NCBI GenBank assembly: GCA_013695355.1
Contig: JACDAQ010000045.1
Location: forward strand, 1 to 64,000
From: Candidatus Protochlamydia sp.
Lineage (GTDB): Bacteria; Chlamydiota; Chlamydiia; Chlamydiales; Parachlamydiaceae
Length of the DNA: 64,000 nt
Direction: 5' to 3'
The notes beneath the pieces were generated by a model. That model saw nothing but the letters and a program-made list of their open reading frames with translations, was not told the DNA's origin and ran no database searches. Positions within the stretch are counted from its first letter, which is position 1. Each line of letters opens with the position of its first letter. The position numbers and the translations under genes were made by a program. Shown here one piece after another: positions 45,682 through 54,594 of the stretch.

Positions 45682-46563
45682 TTAAATAAATGTCCAGGCC
45701 ACTATGCGGCTTTTTTTTTGTCCCTGGCCCATATTTATCGTTCTAACATCAAGTGCTTTTAAATTTTTAAGTTTGTTATAGATACTTGAAAGACTTTCAG
45801 CCTTTGAGACAAGGGTTGTAAACCAATGGCACTTAATATCAACGCTTTCTTCAATTATTTGTTTTATAAATGCAGCTTCCCCGCCAGGGCACCACAACTC
45901 ATTGCCCTGCCCTCCGAAATTCAAGACATTCGTTTTTACTTTTAGATTTTTCCACTTTCTTTTGGTCCCCGCATTGGCTTCTGCAAGGGTGGCATGAAAA
46001 GGAGGATTGCACATCGTAACATCAAAGCGAGAGCTATCCCCTACAATTCCTTTGAATATATTTTTCCGGCTTTTTTGCAAACGAAGTGTAATGGAGTCTG
46101 TCAGGTTATTTTGCTTAACTATTCCATTTGCAATCGAAAGGGCGAGCGGATCGATATCTGTCCCGACAAAACTCCAGCCATATTCTGTATGTCCTATCAA
46201 TGGATAAATACAATTTGCGCCAACACCAATATCTAAGATGGATACTGTGTTACCTTGAGGGATGACCCCTCCATTGAATTCGGCAAGTAGATCTGCAACG
46301 TAATGTATGTAATCGGCTCTTCCGGGAATTGGAGGGCATAAATAATGTTCGGGAATATCCCAGGTAAGGTTATAAAAAGCTTTCAGAATTGCTTTATTAA
46401 GCATTTTAACAGCCATGGGATTTGCAAAATTAATGGATTCATTTCCATATTCATTTGCCCTAATAAATTTAGCTAAATCGGGACAAGTTTTTATGAGCTG
46501 TTTAAAATCATACAACTCGCGATGTCGATTTCTTGGATGTAATTCGGTCTTTTGTCGCGCCAT
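45682..46563 (-). CDS. rlmF: 23S rRNA (adenine(1618)-N(6))-methyltransferase
   Basis: A 293-residue methyltransferase of the RlmF/YbiN family that modifies A1618 of 23S rRNA. The N-terminus KTELHPRNRHRELYDFKQL and ANEYGNESINFANPMAVKML are typical of the family, as are YLCPPIPGRADYIHYVADLL, the SAM site VSILDIGVGANCIYPLIG and the N6-adenine motif MCNPPFHAT (NPPF). The C-terminus IVAWTFI is conserved. A truncated duplicate of the end lies at 44203-44301. Confidence 0.93.
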   Translation of the reverse strand: MARQKTELHPRNRHRELYDFKQLIKTCPDLAKFIRANEYGNESINFANPMAVKMLNKAILKAFYNLTWDIPEHYLCPPIPGRADYIHYVADLLAEFNGGVIPQGNTVSILDIGVGANCIYPLIGHTEYGWSFVGTDIDPLALSIANGIVKQNNLTDSITLRLQKSRKNIFKGIVGDSSRFDVTMCNPPFHATLAEANAGTKRKWKNLKVKTNVLNFGGQGNELWCPGGEAAFIKQIIEESVDIKCHWFTTLVSKAESLSSIYNKLKNLKALDVRTINMGQGQKKSRIVAWTFI

Positions 46564-46892
46564 TTCTGCTTAAATTTTGTAATAATGCAAAGAGTTTAAG
46601 AATAGCACTTGTTATGCCAATGATTATTGACAAGTACAGAAGGGAATAGCAAGTTCCATCCTGATGTGATAACTTTATTAGCTTTCCATTCTGATAAGTC
46701 GATAGCCTGTTACACTCGGCTCATTGCTTTGCATCTATGATAAACAATCGACCATATTATTCTCAAAAAGATCTTTGCTTGATCCTTCCTCGAAAAATTT
46801 GAGTGAGGCAAAATCACTTGAATATAAAGTCAAGCGGGCATTGATTAAGTTCGATGCCTGCAATCGCTCTTTGTTATTCAATTCAACTCTTC
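46564..46892. other. Spacer between rlmF and ligD
   Basis: No convincing coding region was found. An open stretch at 46724-46912 reads as basic, serine-rich protein without family resemblance. A hairpin (AGCTATTTG with CAAATAGCT, 46893-46914) overlaps the ligD stop codon and may end that transcript. Confidence 0.4.
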
Positions 46893-46912
46893 AGCTATTT
46901 GAGATCAAATAG

Positions 46913-48934
46913 CTATTTATCTTTTTTTAGCAATTTTAACATTTTTTCAAGATTTATTCCTTTACCTAGAACAGGCTTAAATAGGTCGCCTTCTCTTCTC
47001 ATCCGTTGAATCGCATTAGTCAGGGTAAATTGCTGTGGCAGGAGCCCCTTTATTACTTCATCCCAATGCAAGGGCATTGAGACAGTGGCCCCGGGTTTCG
47101 GCCTGACCGAATAGGGTGCTGCCAATGTGGCTTTAGGCCTGTTTTGTAAAAAATCAACATAAATTTTGTCTTTCCGTTTATCAGTATAGCGCTCTATGCT
47201 TGTAAATTCAGGCAAAGCTCGATGCACCGATGTAGCTATTAAGCGACCGAAAAGCTGGCATTGGTCGTAAGTATACTTTGCCCCCATTGGAATGTAGATG
47301 TGCATACCCGTGGCGCCCGATGTTTTGCAATATCCCTCAATCTTCAATTCATCCAACACATCTTTAGTGGCAAGGGCCGTTTCAATGACCAAGTCAAAGG
47401 CATTTTTTTCAGATGGATCAATGTCAATGATGCACCAGTCGGGATAATCGGGTTGTTCGATCGTGCTGTTCCAGGGGTTCATTTCAATGGCGCCCAAATT
47501 CGCCATCCAAAGAAGATCAGCCTCATCCTGCACGACTAAAAAGTTTTTATCTTTATCATCGCTTGTATGGTAAGGAAACAGTTTTATCCATTCGGGGGCT
47601 GATTTAGTCACATCTTTTTGGTAAAAGCTTAGACCCTCAATGCCATTTGGAAACCGGTTAAGGGATTGCGGCCTTCCTTTTAAATAAGGCAAGATGAAAG
47701 AAGCAGCCTGGTAATAGTAATTGAGCAAATCACGTTTGGTATATCCTTCGTCAGGCCAAAACACTTTGCTTAAATGATTGAAAGTTAAATCATGCCCTTT
47801 GATTTTCTTAACCTGTGTCTCTTCCGACGGGTTCAACAATGTTTTACGATCTCCCGCTTTAACAGGCTGCAGATCAAGTTTTTGAAAAATTTCTTTTTCC
47901 AATTTGACGATGGGTTCTGGATGGACATCTTTGGCGTTTTTGTCTTCGCGCATCCCTTCAAAAGAAGGATGGCGCATAATTCCATCCACTGTCAATTCGG
48001 TGAAACTTACCTCGCAAACCAGCTCTGGCTTAAGCCAGGTCACTTCGGCATGGGGAGGATTAGGCCTGAATCTGGAGGGTTTATTGACATCTGGCAGGAT
48101 CGAAAAAGGGTTGGTCTGTCTAATCAATGGCTTAAAGCGGGCTATCATTTCTTTTTGTTGTTTATCATTAAAACCAGTCCCTATTTTTCCGATGTACTGT
48201 AAATGATCATTTTCATAAACACCTACCAAAAGCGAACTGAAAGTTTTACTCGAGCCTTCATTTTTGGTATAGCCTCCAATGACTACTTCGATCCTTTTTT
48301 GAATTTTGATCTTCAGCCAGTCAAGGACTCGCTCACCTGGCAGGTACATACTGTCATTTCTCTTCGCTATAAGCCCTTCCAGGTTCATTTGCCTGGCAGC
48401 TGAAAGTAATTCGTCGATAGGGGTCTCGTCAAAACTGTTATTAGCTCGAATTATTCCCTCTTTAGGTAAAAGGGACTTTAATAAATCCTGGCGCTGATTC
48501 AATGGCAGCTCCATCAAAGAGCGGCCATTCAGCCATAGAAGATCAAAGACATAATATTTTATTTCTCCATCTGCTTCGCTGCGCCAATTTTGCAGGGCAT
48601 TAAAACTTGCAGATCCATGCTCGTTTAAAACAACAATTTCCCCATCTAATACAGCCTTCAATGCGAGCTTTTCTAAAGCATCCTTGATCGGATAAAATTT
48701 TTCGTTAAAAGACTTGTTGTTGCGTGAAATAATATCAACGCTCTTCTGATCACATAATGAAACAGCCCGGTACCCATCCCATTTGATCTCGTAGCTCCAT
48801 CCCTTTCCTGAAGGGGCCTTGTCTACTAGAGTAGCTAGCATAGGCTTGATATTTTTTGGCATTGCCGATGGTCTGCCTTTAAGGAAAATAGATTTTTTTA
48901 ACCGGGCAGCCGCGCTGTTCTCTTCCTTTGACAT
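46913..48934 (-). CDS. ligD: DNA ligase D (ligase and polymerase domains)
   Basis: A 673-residue ATP-dependent ligase of the non-homologous end-joining type. Residues 25-330 are the ligase, with WSYEIKWDGYRAVS holding the catalytic Lys (KxDG), DGEIVVL and an OB domain. Residues 375-665 are the archaeo-eukaryotic primase-type polymerase, with CIIDIDPSE supplying the DxD metal pair and GATGMHIYIP. The N-terminal 3'-phosphoesterase domain found in some LigD is absent. polX ends 22 bases upstream on the same strand, so the two form a repair operon. No ku gene is in the window. AAGG precedes the ATG. Confidence 0.93.
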   Translation of the reverse strand: MSKEENSAAARLKKSIFLKGRPSAMPKNIKPMLATLVDKAPSGKGWSYEIKWDGYRAVSLCDQKSVDIISRNNKSFNEKFYPIKDALEKLALKAVLDGEIVVLNEHGSASFNALQNWRSEADGEIKYYVFDLLWLNGRSLMELPLNQRQDLLKSLLPKEGIIRANNSFDETPIDELLSAARQMNLEGLIAKRNDSMYLPGERVLDWLKIKIQKRIEVVIGGYTKNEGSSKTFSSLLVGVYENDHLQYIGKIGTGFNDKQQKEMIARFKPLIRQTNPFSILPDVNKPSRFRPNPPHAEVTWLKPELVCEVSFTELTVDGIMRHPSFEGMREDKNAKDVHPEPIVKLEKEIFQKLDLQPVKAGDRKTLLNPSEETQVKKIKGHDLTFNHLSKVFWPDEGYTKRDLLNYYYQAASFILPYLKGRPQSLNRFPNGIEGLSFYQKDVTKSAPEWIKLFPYHTSDDKDKNFLVVQDEADLLWMANLGAIEMNPWNSTIEQPDYPDWCIIDIDPSEKNAFDLVIETALATKDVLDELKIEGYCKTSGATGMHIYIPMGAKYTYDQCQLFGRLIATSVHRALPEFTSIERYTDKRKDKIYVDFLQNRPKATLAAPYSVRPKPGATVSMPLHWDEVIKGLLPQQFTLTNAIQRMRREGDLFKPVLGKGINLEKMLKLLKKDK

Positions 48935-48956
48935 AGCAAACCTTTAAAATTTTTTT

Positions 48957-50648
48957 TTAGTGTTCTTTAGAACAGGTTCTTAAAAACGCACGCATCTCTA
49001 TCAAGTTTTTTGTATTGATGACATCTTTTTTTTCAAGCCATCCCTTCCTTGCCATATGCATCCCGTATTGGCAATTTAACAGGTCTTTCAAACTATGAGC
49101 ATCTGGATTGATGCTGCATAGGAGCCCTTTTTCCTTGGCCTTTATCCAATACCGCCAGTCCATATCCAGCCGGTTTGGAGTGGCATTAAGTTCGATGATT
49201 TTGTGATTTGCGATGCAGGCATCGATTATTTTTTTAACGTCAAGCTCGTAAGGTTCTCGTGTGCGAAGCTGCCGGCCTGTCAGGTGGCCAATGATAGTGG
49301 TATAGGGGTTCTCAATTGCTTTAAGCAAGCGTTTTGTCATCTCTTTTTTATTTAAGTTAAAGCGGCGATGCACAGATACGATCACAAAGTCCAAAGAAGC
49401 CAAGGTATCATTTGAAAAATCAAGCAGGCCGTCCTTTAAAATATCGCATTCAATTCCGGTAAAAATTTGAAAATCAGAATAATTTTTATTAAATTTATTA
49501 ATTGCCTCGATTTGATCAAAAAGAGCCTCTTCCTTCATTCCATGCGCCTGATGGCTGGATTTGGAGTGGTCGGAAATACCAATGTATTCCCACCCCATTT
49601 TTCGGGCTGCTTCAGCCATTTCTTCCAAAGAATTCAAACCATCCGAGCAGGTAGTATGGCAATGGAAAGCCCCTCTCAGGTCCCCCTCCTGAATTAATTG
49701 AGGAAGTTTTTTATACTTTGCCGCCTTGATCTCCCCAAAATTTTCACGCAGCTCAGGCGGAATATAGTCAAGGCCAAGATAAGAATAATAAGCCTTTTCA
49801 TTTTCTAATGGAGCTGAAGGAGGCCATGTTAGCTTGTGTTTTTTTGCCTCTTGAACCAAAGCTGAAAGATGCTTTGGGCTTCCAGTTTCTTTCAGAAGAG
49901 CTATAGCAAAGTCTCTGTCAGGCACAATGCTAACAGTTGCTGCAATCCCATTTTGTAAAATAACCTGGCTTTGATCGGCTGAGAAGATTTTGATCTCTTT
50001 GACAAGGGGAAAAGCACCGAACGCCTTAAAACATGCCTGCGAATTTTCAGAAACAGCCACAAAAGAAAGTTCTCCGATCACTTCCAATTTTCTCCTTAGG
50101 GCGCCTGTCATAGCAATTGTTTTAACCAATTTTTTAGTCTGTAAAAAAGCGATTAAACTATTACTGATCTCAAGGGCCATTGGGAGCAGAAGAGTGGGGC
50201 CTTCTTCATCAAAGGAAGCAATCCGTGTTTTTAAATTTTTTATGAAGTAGGAAGTCAGCCATTTTTTTATGGGCTCACCCTTGATGTGCTTTTTTAAATC
50301 ATCTAAGTTCCTAATTCCCATGCCTTCATAAAGCTGCCGGATTTTTTTTAAGGTTAGGCCGGGAATATAAGTTAATTCTAGAAGTGTTTGAGGAACTTTT
50401 TTTTTAAGTTCTTCGTAATAAGGCAACTTTTCTTTTTGTAGCAAAGAGAGGATCATTTCTGCAATTTTTGGCCCAATTCCCGGCAAAGACTGTAATTTTT
50501 CTTTTTGAAGGTAATCGTTTATATCTTGAATAGCTTCCAAAGCATTTGCTGCTTTACGATAAGCAATAGATTTTTGGGGTAGGGGATCTGAAAGTTCAAT
50601 TAATGCGGCAATTTCGCGTAACATTGCCGCTGCTTCATATTGGTTCAT
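48957..50648 (-). CDS. polX: DNA polymerase/3'-5' exonuclease PolX family
   Basis: A 563-residue PolX. The N-terminal helix-hairpin-helix part has LQSLPGIGPKIAEMILSL and LTYIPGLTLKKIRQLYEGMG. The palm shows GALRRKLEVIGELSFVAVS where active enzymes have GSxRRxxxxxGDxDxL, so the catalytic aspartates are replaced by Glu-Leu-Ser. The C-terminal PHP domain is intact by eye: AFHCHTTCSDGLNSLEEM, IGISDHSKSS, GHLTGRQLRTR and NPDAHS, which bind metals for nuclease activity. The protein may therefore act as a nuclease rather than a polymerase. It lies upstream of ligD in one transcript. Confidence 0.9.
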   Translation of the reverse strand: MNQYEAAAMLREIAALIELSDPLPQKSIAYRKAANALEAIQDINDYLQKEKLQSLPGIGPKIAEMILSLLQKEKLPYYEELKKKVPQTLLELTYIPGLTLKKIRQLYEGMGIRNLDDLKKHIKGEPIKKWLTSYFIKNLKTRIASFDEEGPTLLLPMALEISNSLIAFLQTKKLVKTIAMTGALRRKLEVIGELSFVAVSENSQACFKAFGAFPLVKEIKIFSADQSQVILQNGIAATVSIVPDRDFAIALLKETGSPKHLSALVQEAKKHKLTWPPSAPLENEKAYYSYLGLDYIPPELRENFGEIKAAKYKKLPQLIQEGDLRGAFHCHTTCSDGLNSLEEMAEAARKMGWEYIGISDHSKSSHQAHGMKEEALFDQIEAINKFNKNYSDFQIFTGIECDILKDGLLDFSNDTLASLDFVIVSVHRRFNLNKKEMTKRLLKAIENPYTTIIGHLTGRQLRTREPYELDVKKIIDACIANHKIIELNATPNRLDMDWRYWIKAKEKGLLCSINPDAHSLKDLLNCQYGMHMARKGWLEKKDVINTKNLIEMRAFLRTCSKEH

Positions 50649-50795
50649 AACTAATGCATAGAGCTTGCTAAAAAAAAAGTAAAGAGAGTTCTTGAATTTG
50701 GCTTATTAATTTCTTTTTATTAAATTTTTTTGCTTGGAATTTAATAAGACCTGAACTAGAAAAAGGGTAAGAACATTTTTTTAATGGGGGACGCC

Positions 50796-51053
50796 ATGAG
50801 CATTATTTTGACAATCTTGATCGGATTTATTGTAGGGCTTTTCGCACGCGCTTTTATGCCTGGAAGCGACATTATGGGCTTTATTATGACTACGTTACTC
50901 GGAATTGGGGGAGCTTTAATTGGAAAGTATATTGGGCAAGCCTTTGGGCTTTATCATGATCATGAAACTGCTGGTTTCTTTATGTCAATTGTTGGAGCAA
51001 TGATCCTTCTATTCTTATATAAGCGCTTTGTAAGAAAAGACACTTATTCTTAA
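50796..51053 (+). CDS. GlsB/YeaQ/YmgE family stress-response membrane protein
   Basis: An 85-residue small membrane protein with three helices and the glycine-rich pattern of the transglycosylase-associated family: ILIGFIVGLFARAFMPG, GFIMTTLLGIGGALIGKYIG and GFFMSIVGAMILLFLYKRF. The biochemical role of the family is unknown; it is linked to envelope stress. The run of G at 50786-50790 just before the ATG at 50796 acts as the binding site, so this start is chosen over 50784. Confidence 0.88.
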   Translation: MSIILTILIGFIVGLFARAFMPGSDIMGFIMTTLLGIGGALIGKYIGQAFGLYHDHETAGFFMSIVGAMILLFLYKRFVRKDTYS

Positions 51054-51075
51054 GGTTGTTTGAATTGAAATTTTT

Positions 51076-51111
51076 GGATAACCTGCAAGTTTTTAAGACT
51101 GCAGGTTATCC
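51076..51111. terminator. Perfect hairpin between convergent genes
   Basis: GGATAACCTGCA and TGCAGGTTATCC form a perfect 12-bp stem with a 12-base loop, 22 bases after the GlsB-like stop and 46 bases beyond the stop of the opposing gene. It may end both transcripts; no T run follows. Confidence 0.65.
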
Positions 51112-51157
51112 AACTCTATTGTTCGCTACTCTATGTTTTGAAACTTTATCAATTAAA

Positions 51158-51919
51158 TTATCTTTTTGGCTGCGGCTGCGGAGCTGGTCGAATAATCGTT
51201 TCGGGTACAGCTGTAGTTGTTGTTGGATAGGGGTATTGTGAGATTGTGGTGACAGGATACCCATCATTATAAATCGCACCAGGCATATTCATGTTCTGCA
51301 TGGTTGTAGTTGCCTGGTTCATAGTACCGGGATAAGTGGAGTAAGTGGCCCCTTGATAAGTATTAAGGCCTGTAGTTTGATAAGCTGGTCCGCTCATGCC
51401 TTGCTGCTGTACACTTGTAGATGGGTAAATTGATATGGGAGTTGTTTGGGTATAGGGGTAATTTGATGTAGAGGTCATGCTGGAAGTAGGGTAGGGATAA
51501 TTATAGGTAGGAGTTTGATTCGTTGTGGTGTACTGCCCGCCAATGTCTGAATAATTCGCTCCATAAGGGTTTGAAGGCGCTACGGTTGAAGGAAAGGCAG
51601 CAGGGGAATAATAACGGCTGTCAGTTCTAGGCAGGCCAGTGAAGCTGCTAGAAGGATAAGAGGTTACGGTCTGGGTAGATAGGTAAGGGCGTTGAACGAA
51701 AACTGCCTGATTCGTTGTATAGGCTGGAAGGCGATTTGTTGTTCCCTGGCGTGAATTATAATCATAATTAGTATAAAGGGAGGAGTTGTAAGGGGATTGG
51801 ACAAAGACAGCCTGTCCACTGGTATAAGGATAATTCACTTGAGAATAAGAATATGAACTATAAAAAAGGGCCAAAGCCGCAGTTAATGTACCCAAAAATT
51901 TAAATAAACGTATCGTCAT
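51158..51919 (-). CDS. Secreted tyrosine/serine/threonine/proline-rich protein
   Basis: From the ATG at 51919 there is a signal peptide (IRLFKFLGTLTAALALFYSS, cleavage near SYSQ) followed by about 230 residues of low-complexity sequence dominated by Tyr, Pro, Ser, Thr, Gln and Asn. Two copies of a QAVFVQxPY motif stand near residues 35 and 70. Repeated YPYPT/YPSS units follow. The C-terminus is PAPQPQPKR. Such a sequence is expected to be unfolded and surface-exposed or exported. No family was recognised. The frame extends 14 codons upstream, but those residues are not signal-like. Confidence 0.6.
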   Translation of the reverse strand: MTIRLFKFLGTLTAALALFYSSYSYSQVNYPYTSGQAVFVQSPYNSSLYTNYDYNSRQGTTNRLPAYTTNQAVFVQRPYLSTQTVTSYPSSSFTGLPRTDSRYYSPAAFPSTVAPSNPYGANYSDIGGQYTTTNQTPTYNYPYPTSSMTSTSNYPYTQTTPISIYPSTSVQQQGMSGPAYQTTGLNTYQGATYSTYPGTMNQATTTMQNMNMPGAIYNDGYPVTTISQYPYPTTTTAVPETIIRPAPQPQPKR

Positions 51920-52078
51920 AATGTTCCTATTTGTTAGGTGCTTGTTAATCCCATTATACATAAAAAAAATTTAAAAAAACAGAAAGCCTTTGACTATTTA
52001 ACAATCATTGGGTGAGTTGGAGAAAAAGAACTTTTTTGTTTTTTTTGCTATCAAAAAAGTTAATACTACCTCTATTGA

Positions 52079-52119
52079 CCTGTAATCTCATATTTTATAT
52101 AACATAGTGAGATCACAGG
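52079..52119. terminator. Hairpin downstream of the U-box gene
   Basis: CCTGTAATCTCA pairs with TGAGATCACAGG (one mismatch) over a 17-base loop, 14 bases beyond the stop of the minus-strand U-box gene. Confidence 0.5.
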
Positions 52120-52132
52120 CCAAAGATGGTGT

Positions 52133-53320
52133 TTATTTTTTTATAATCTGAGAAGAAATAAGCTCTACTTCTTGTTTTAATTGTTTAGAGCCCAGTTCTA
52201 ATATGGAAATTTTCTCGATAAGTTGAATGTTTCCTAATTTCGATTGCTCTGCTAGAATGACATTAAATTCAAAAATTGTATTATTTTGGTCTTCAACGGC
52301 ATTTGCCAGCTTAGAAATCGCATCATTCATCTGTTTGAATTTTTCTTTGGTTTTTAAGCTGTTAAGTTCATATAGATGAAATTTAGCATCAAGGTTGGAG
52401 GAATCTTTAGTAATGATTAATTTGCAAAGCTCCATTCGTTCTTTTAGAGTTAATGCATTCTCATTAGCTCCTTTAAAAAGAATTTTAATCGAATCCTTTG
52501 AATCATCTTGTAGTGCAGATAATATTTTCCAAGTTTCTTTATTACCAGGGTAGATTTCAAGCGATTGGTGGCACAGACGCAATGCATTTGATTTGTCACC
52601 ATTATATAAAGCTTGTTGGCTTAAATCAAGAAAGAGTTGTGCCGATTCCTTCACTTGCCCACCTACCTTATAAAGATGTCCAAGTCGCTCGATAACAAGG
52701 GGAGACGAAACAAGCTCAATCGATTTTTCTAAAGTTTTGATCTCTTCTTCAAATTTCATTTCTTTTTGTTGAAGATCGGCTAATATAAGATAAGCAGAGG
52801 CTGCCCGTCCTTTGTCCCCTTTTTTTTCATATAAGGCGGGAAGCAGTGCATAGTGTTCACTTTTGCATGTGTAGGTAATGGCAATAAGATATAATTTTTC
52901 TGCGTCATCATACTGACCTTTGTCATACAGGTCCTGTGCGGTCTTTAATATAGCCTCTGCCACTAAATCATTTTGTACGACTTTAGAGGGAATTGGGATC
53001 GTATTTTTCTCTGTTAGGCGGGGAGTAAGATCAAAACCTCTCGAATGGTACCACTCAATTATTTCTTTTAAGGCACGATTAGGCCTGAGGTCTTCTTCAG
53101 TTAGAAAACCTTGATTTAAAGGGCATGTGTTATTTTTGTGTAGCCATTCTTGTATAAACTTTTTATCAAAAGAATGACCATGGGGATCGATGACCGGATC
53201 CTCCATAATAGCACCCGAAATGGAACATACAATTGAATAGGGAGGTTGAGGTTTGCTTTTTTCCTGACTAAGGTTAAGGGGCTTTATTTGTGACGAAAAA
53301 GAGTGGATATCAAGGTTCAT
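52133..53320 (-). CDS. U-box domain protein with TPR-like repeats (putative E3 ubiquitin ligase effector)
   Basis: Residues 28-95 form a U-box: YSIVCSISGAIMEDPVIDPH, then GHSFDKKFIQEWLHKNNTCP, LNQGFLTEEDLRPNRALKEI and IEWYH. The order (I..PI/DPV, GH.F....I..W, CP....L....L.PN..L...I) is diagnostic of U-box E3 ligases, which bind host E2 enzymes without zinc. Residues 115-300 contain tetratricopeptide-like helices (YDDAEKLYLIAITYTCKSEH, AASAYLILADLQQKEMK), and the end is a coiled coil. GGAGG lies just before the ATG at 53320, which decides the start. Delivery to the host is inferred; no signal peptide is present. Confidence 0.85.
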   Translation of the reverse strand: MNLDIHSFSSQIKPLNLSQEKSKPQPPYSIVCSISGAIMEDPVIDPHGHSFDKKFIQEWLHKNNTCPLNQGFLTEEDLRPNRALKEIIEWYHSRGFDLTPRLTEKNTIPIPSKVVQNDLVAEAILKTAQDLYDKGQYDDAEKLYLIAITYTCKSEHYALLPALYEKKGDKGRAASAYLILADLQQKEMKFEEEIKTLEKSIELVSSPLVIERLGHLYKVGGQVKESAQLFLDLSQQALYNGDKSNALRLCHQSLEIYPGNKETWKILSALQDDSKDSIKILFKGANENALTLKERMELCKLIITKDSSNLDAKFHLYELNSLKTKEKFKQMNDAISKLANAVEDQNNTIFEFNVILAEQSKLGNIQLIEKISILELGSKQLKQEVELISSQIIKK

Positions 53321-53463
53321 TCTAACCTCCAAAATTATAGGCATTTATCTAAGACCTATGAGTGAACCTTTCATCTGCCTGAAAAACTCACACTCCTCTG
53401 ATGAGGCCGGTATTTTAGTTAAATAACAATATACTAATAATTTGTAAATGAGAATTAATAATC

Positions 53464-54594
53464 TTAAATTAAATTATCCATTATTTGACTGCGGTATTTT
53501 TTCATTAATTGAATAATAAAATAAAGATTGTGAGCGGTAGCTAAACTCATACTCGTGAGTTCCCGTGCTTTAAATAGATGATGCAAATAAGCCAAAGTGA
53601 ACTTTGTACAGACTGGACATTCGCATCCCTTCTCTATTGGTGAAAAATTTCGAGAGAACTCAGCTTTCGTTATATTCAACCCTCCTTGAGAGGTCAGCAA
53701 AATTCCATGCCGCGCGGCGCGGGTTGGATAAGAACTGTCAAATGTATCAATGCCAAGAGGGAGGCTCCGATCAATTGAAGGAAGATCGCCGATGCCAAGC
53801 AAGTGATTGGGCTTTTCTTCCGGCAAAAGAGGCATGGTAAAAGAGAGAAGCTCATGCATTTCATCCTTAGTTTTGCCCATGCTTCCTCCTACGGCAAAAC
53901 CATCGAAGGGGAGACTGGTAAGATACGAGCAGCTTTCCTGCCTTAAAATTGGATCAATACCGCCATGAATAACGGCGTACATTGCCTGATTGTTTGGCTC
54001 TTTTAAATGGGCGTCCAAAGACCTTTTTTCCCATCGATGGGTTCTGTCCAGGGATTTTTTGAGCGAGTCTCGTCCGATATGGTAAGGCGGAAGTTCATCG
54101 AAAGGGATAATGATATCGGCACCCAGATCTTTTTGGGCCTTGATCGAACTTTCAGGGGTAAGGAGGACTTTGGAACCATCCCTATAGGAGCGGAAAAGGA
54201 CCCCATCTTCGGTGATTTTTAAAACGCATCCCCCTTGTTTTTTTGTTCCGCGGCTTTTTAATTCATCAGCCACGGAACCATAGGCAAGGCTGAAAACCTG
54301 AAATCCTCCTGAATCTGTAATGATTGGCAGTTTTCGATGAATAAATTTATGCAATCCCCCAGCCTCCCTGACAACTTCCGTACCTGGCTGCAATAGCAAA
54401 TGGTAAGTGTTGCAAAACATCAACTGAAGACCAATATCGTGCAAAAGGCTATTATCCAAAGCTTTAACTGTCCCATTGGTCCCAACAGCCACAAAATTGG
54501 GAGTTTCAATAATCCCATGGGGCGTATGGATGCGCCCTACGCGGGCCCTCGATTTTTTTGAGCGGTGGATTAATTCAAAGCGGAAAGCTGTCAT
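53464..54594 (-). CDS. tgt: tRNA-guanine transglycosylase
   Basis: Exchanges G34 of Asn, Asp, His and Tyr tRNAs for the queuosine precursor. Catalytic nucleophile segments are visible: FCNTYHLLLQPG, ITDSGGFQVFSL (substrate-pocket Asp), AVGGSMGKTKDEM and the nucleophile Asp in GIDTFDSSYPTRAARHG. The zinc ligands CECPVCTKFTLAYLHHL are near the C-terminus. The length of 376 residues is normal. The ATG overlaps the yhhQ stop (ATGA), so import and insertion of the precursor are coupled. Confidence 0.94.
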   Translation of the reverse strand: MTAFRFELIHRSKKSRARVGRIHTPHGIIETPNFVAVGTNGTVKALDNSLLHDIGLQLMFCNTYHLLLQPGTEVVREAGGLHKFIHRKLPIITDSGGFQVFSLAYGSVADELKSRGTKKQGGCVLKITEDGVLFRSYRDGSKVLLTPESSIKAQKDLGADIIIPFDELPPYHIGRDSLKKSLDRTHRWEKRSLDAHLKEPNNQAMYAVIHGGIDPILRQESCSYLTSLPFDGFAVGGSMGKTKDEMHELLSFTMPLLPEEKPNHLLGIGDLPSIDRSLPLGIDTFDSSYPTRAARHGILLTSQGGLNITKAEFSRNFSPIEKGCECPVCTKFTLAYLHHLFKARELTSMSLATAHNLYFIIQLMKKYRSQIMDNLI

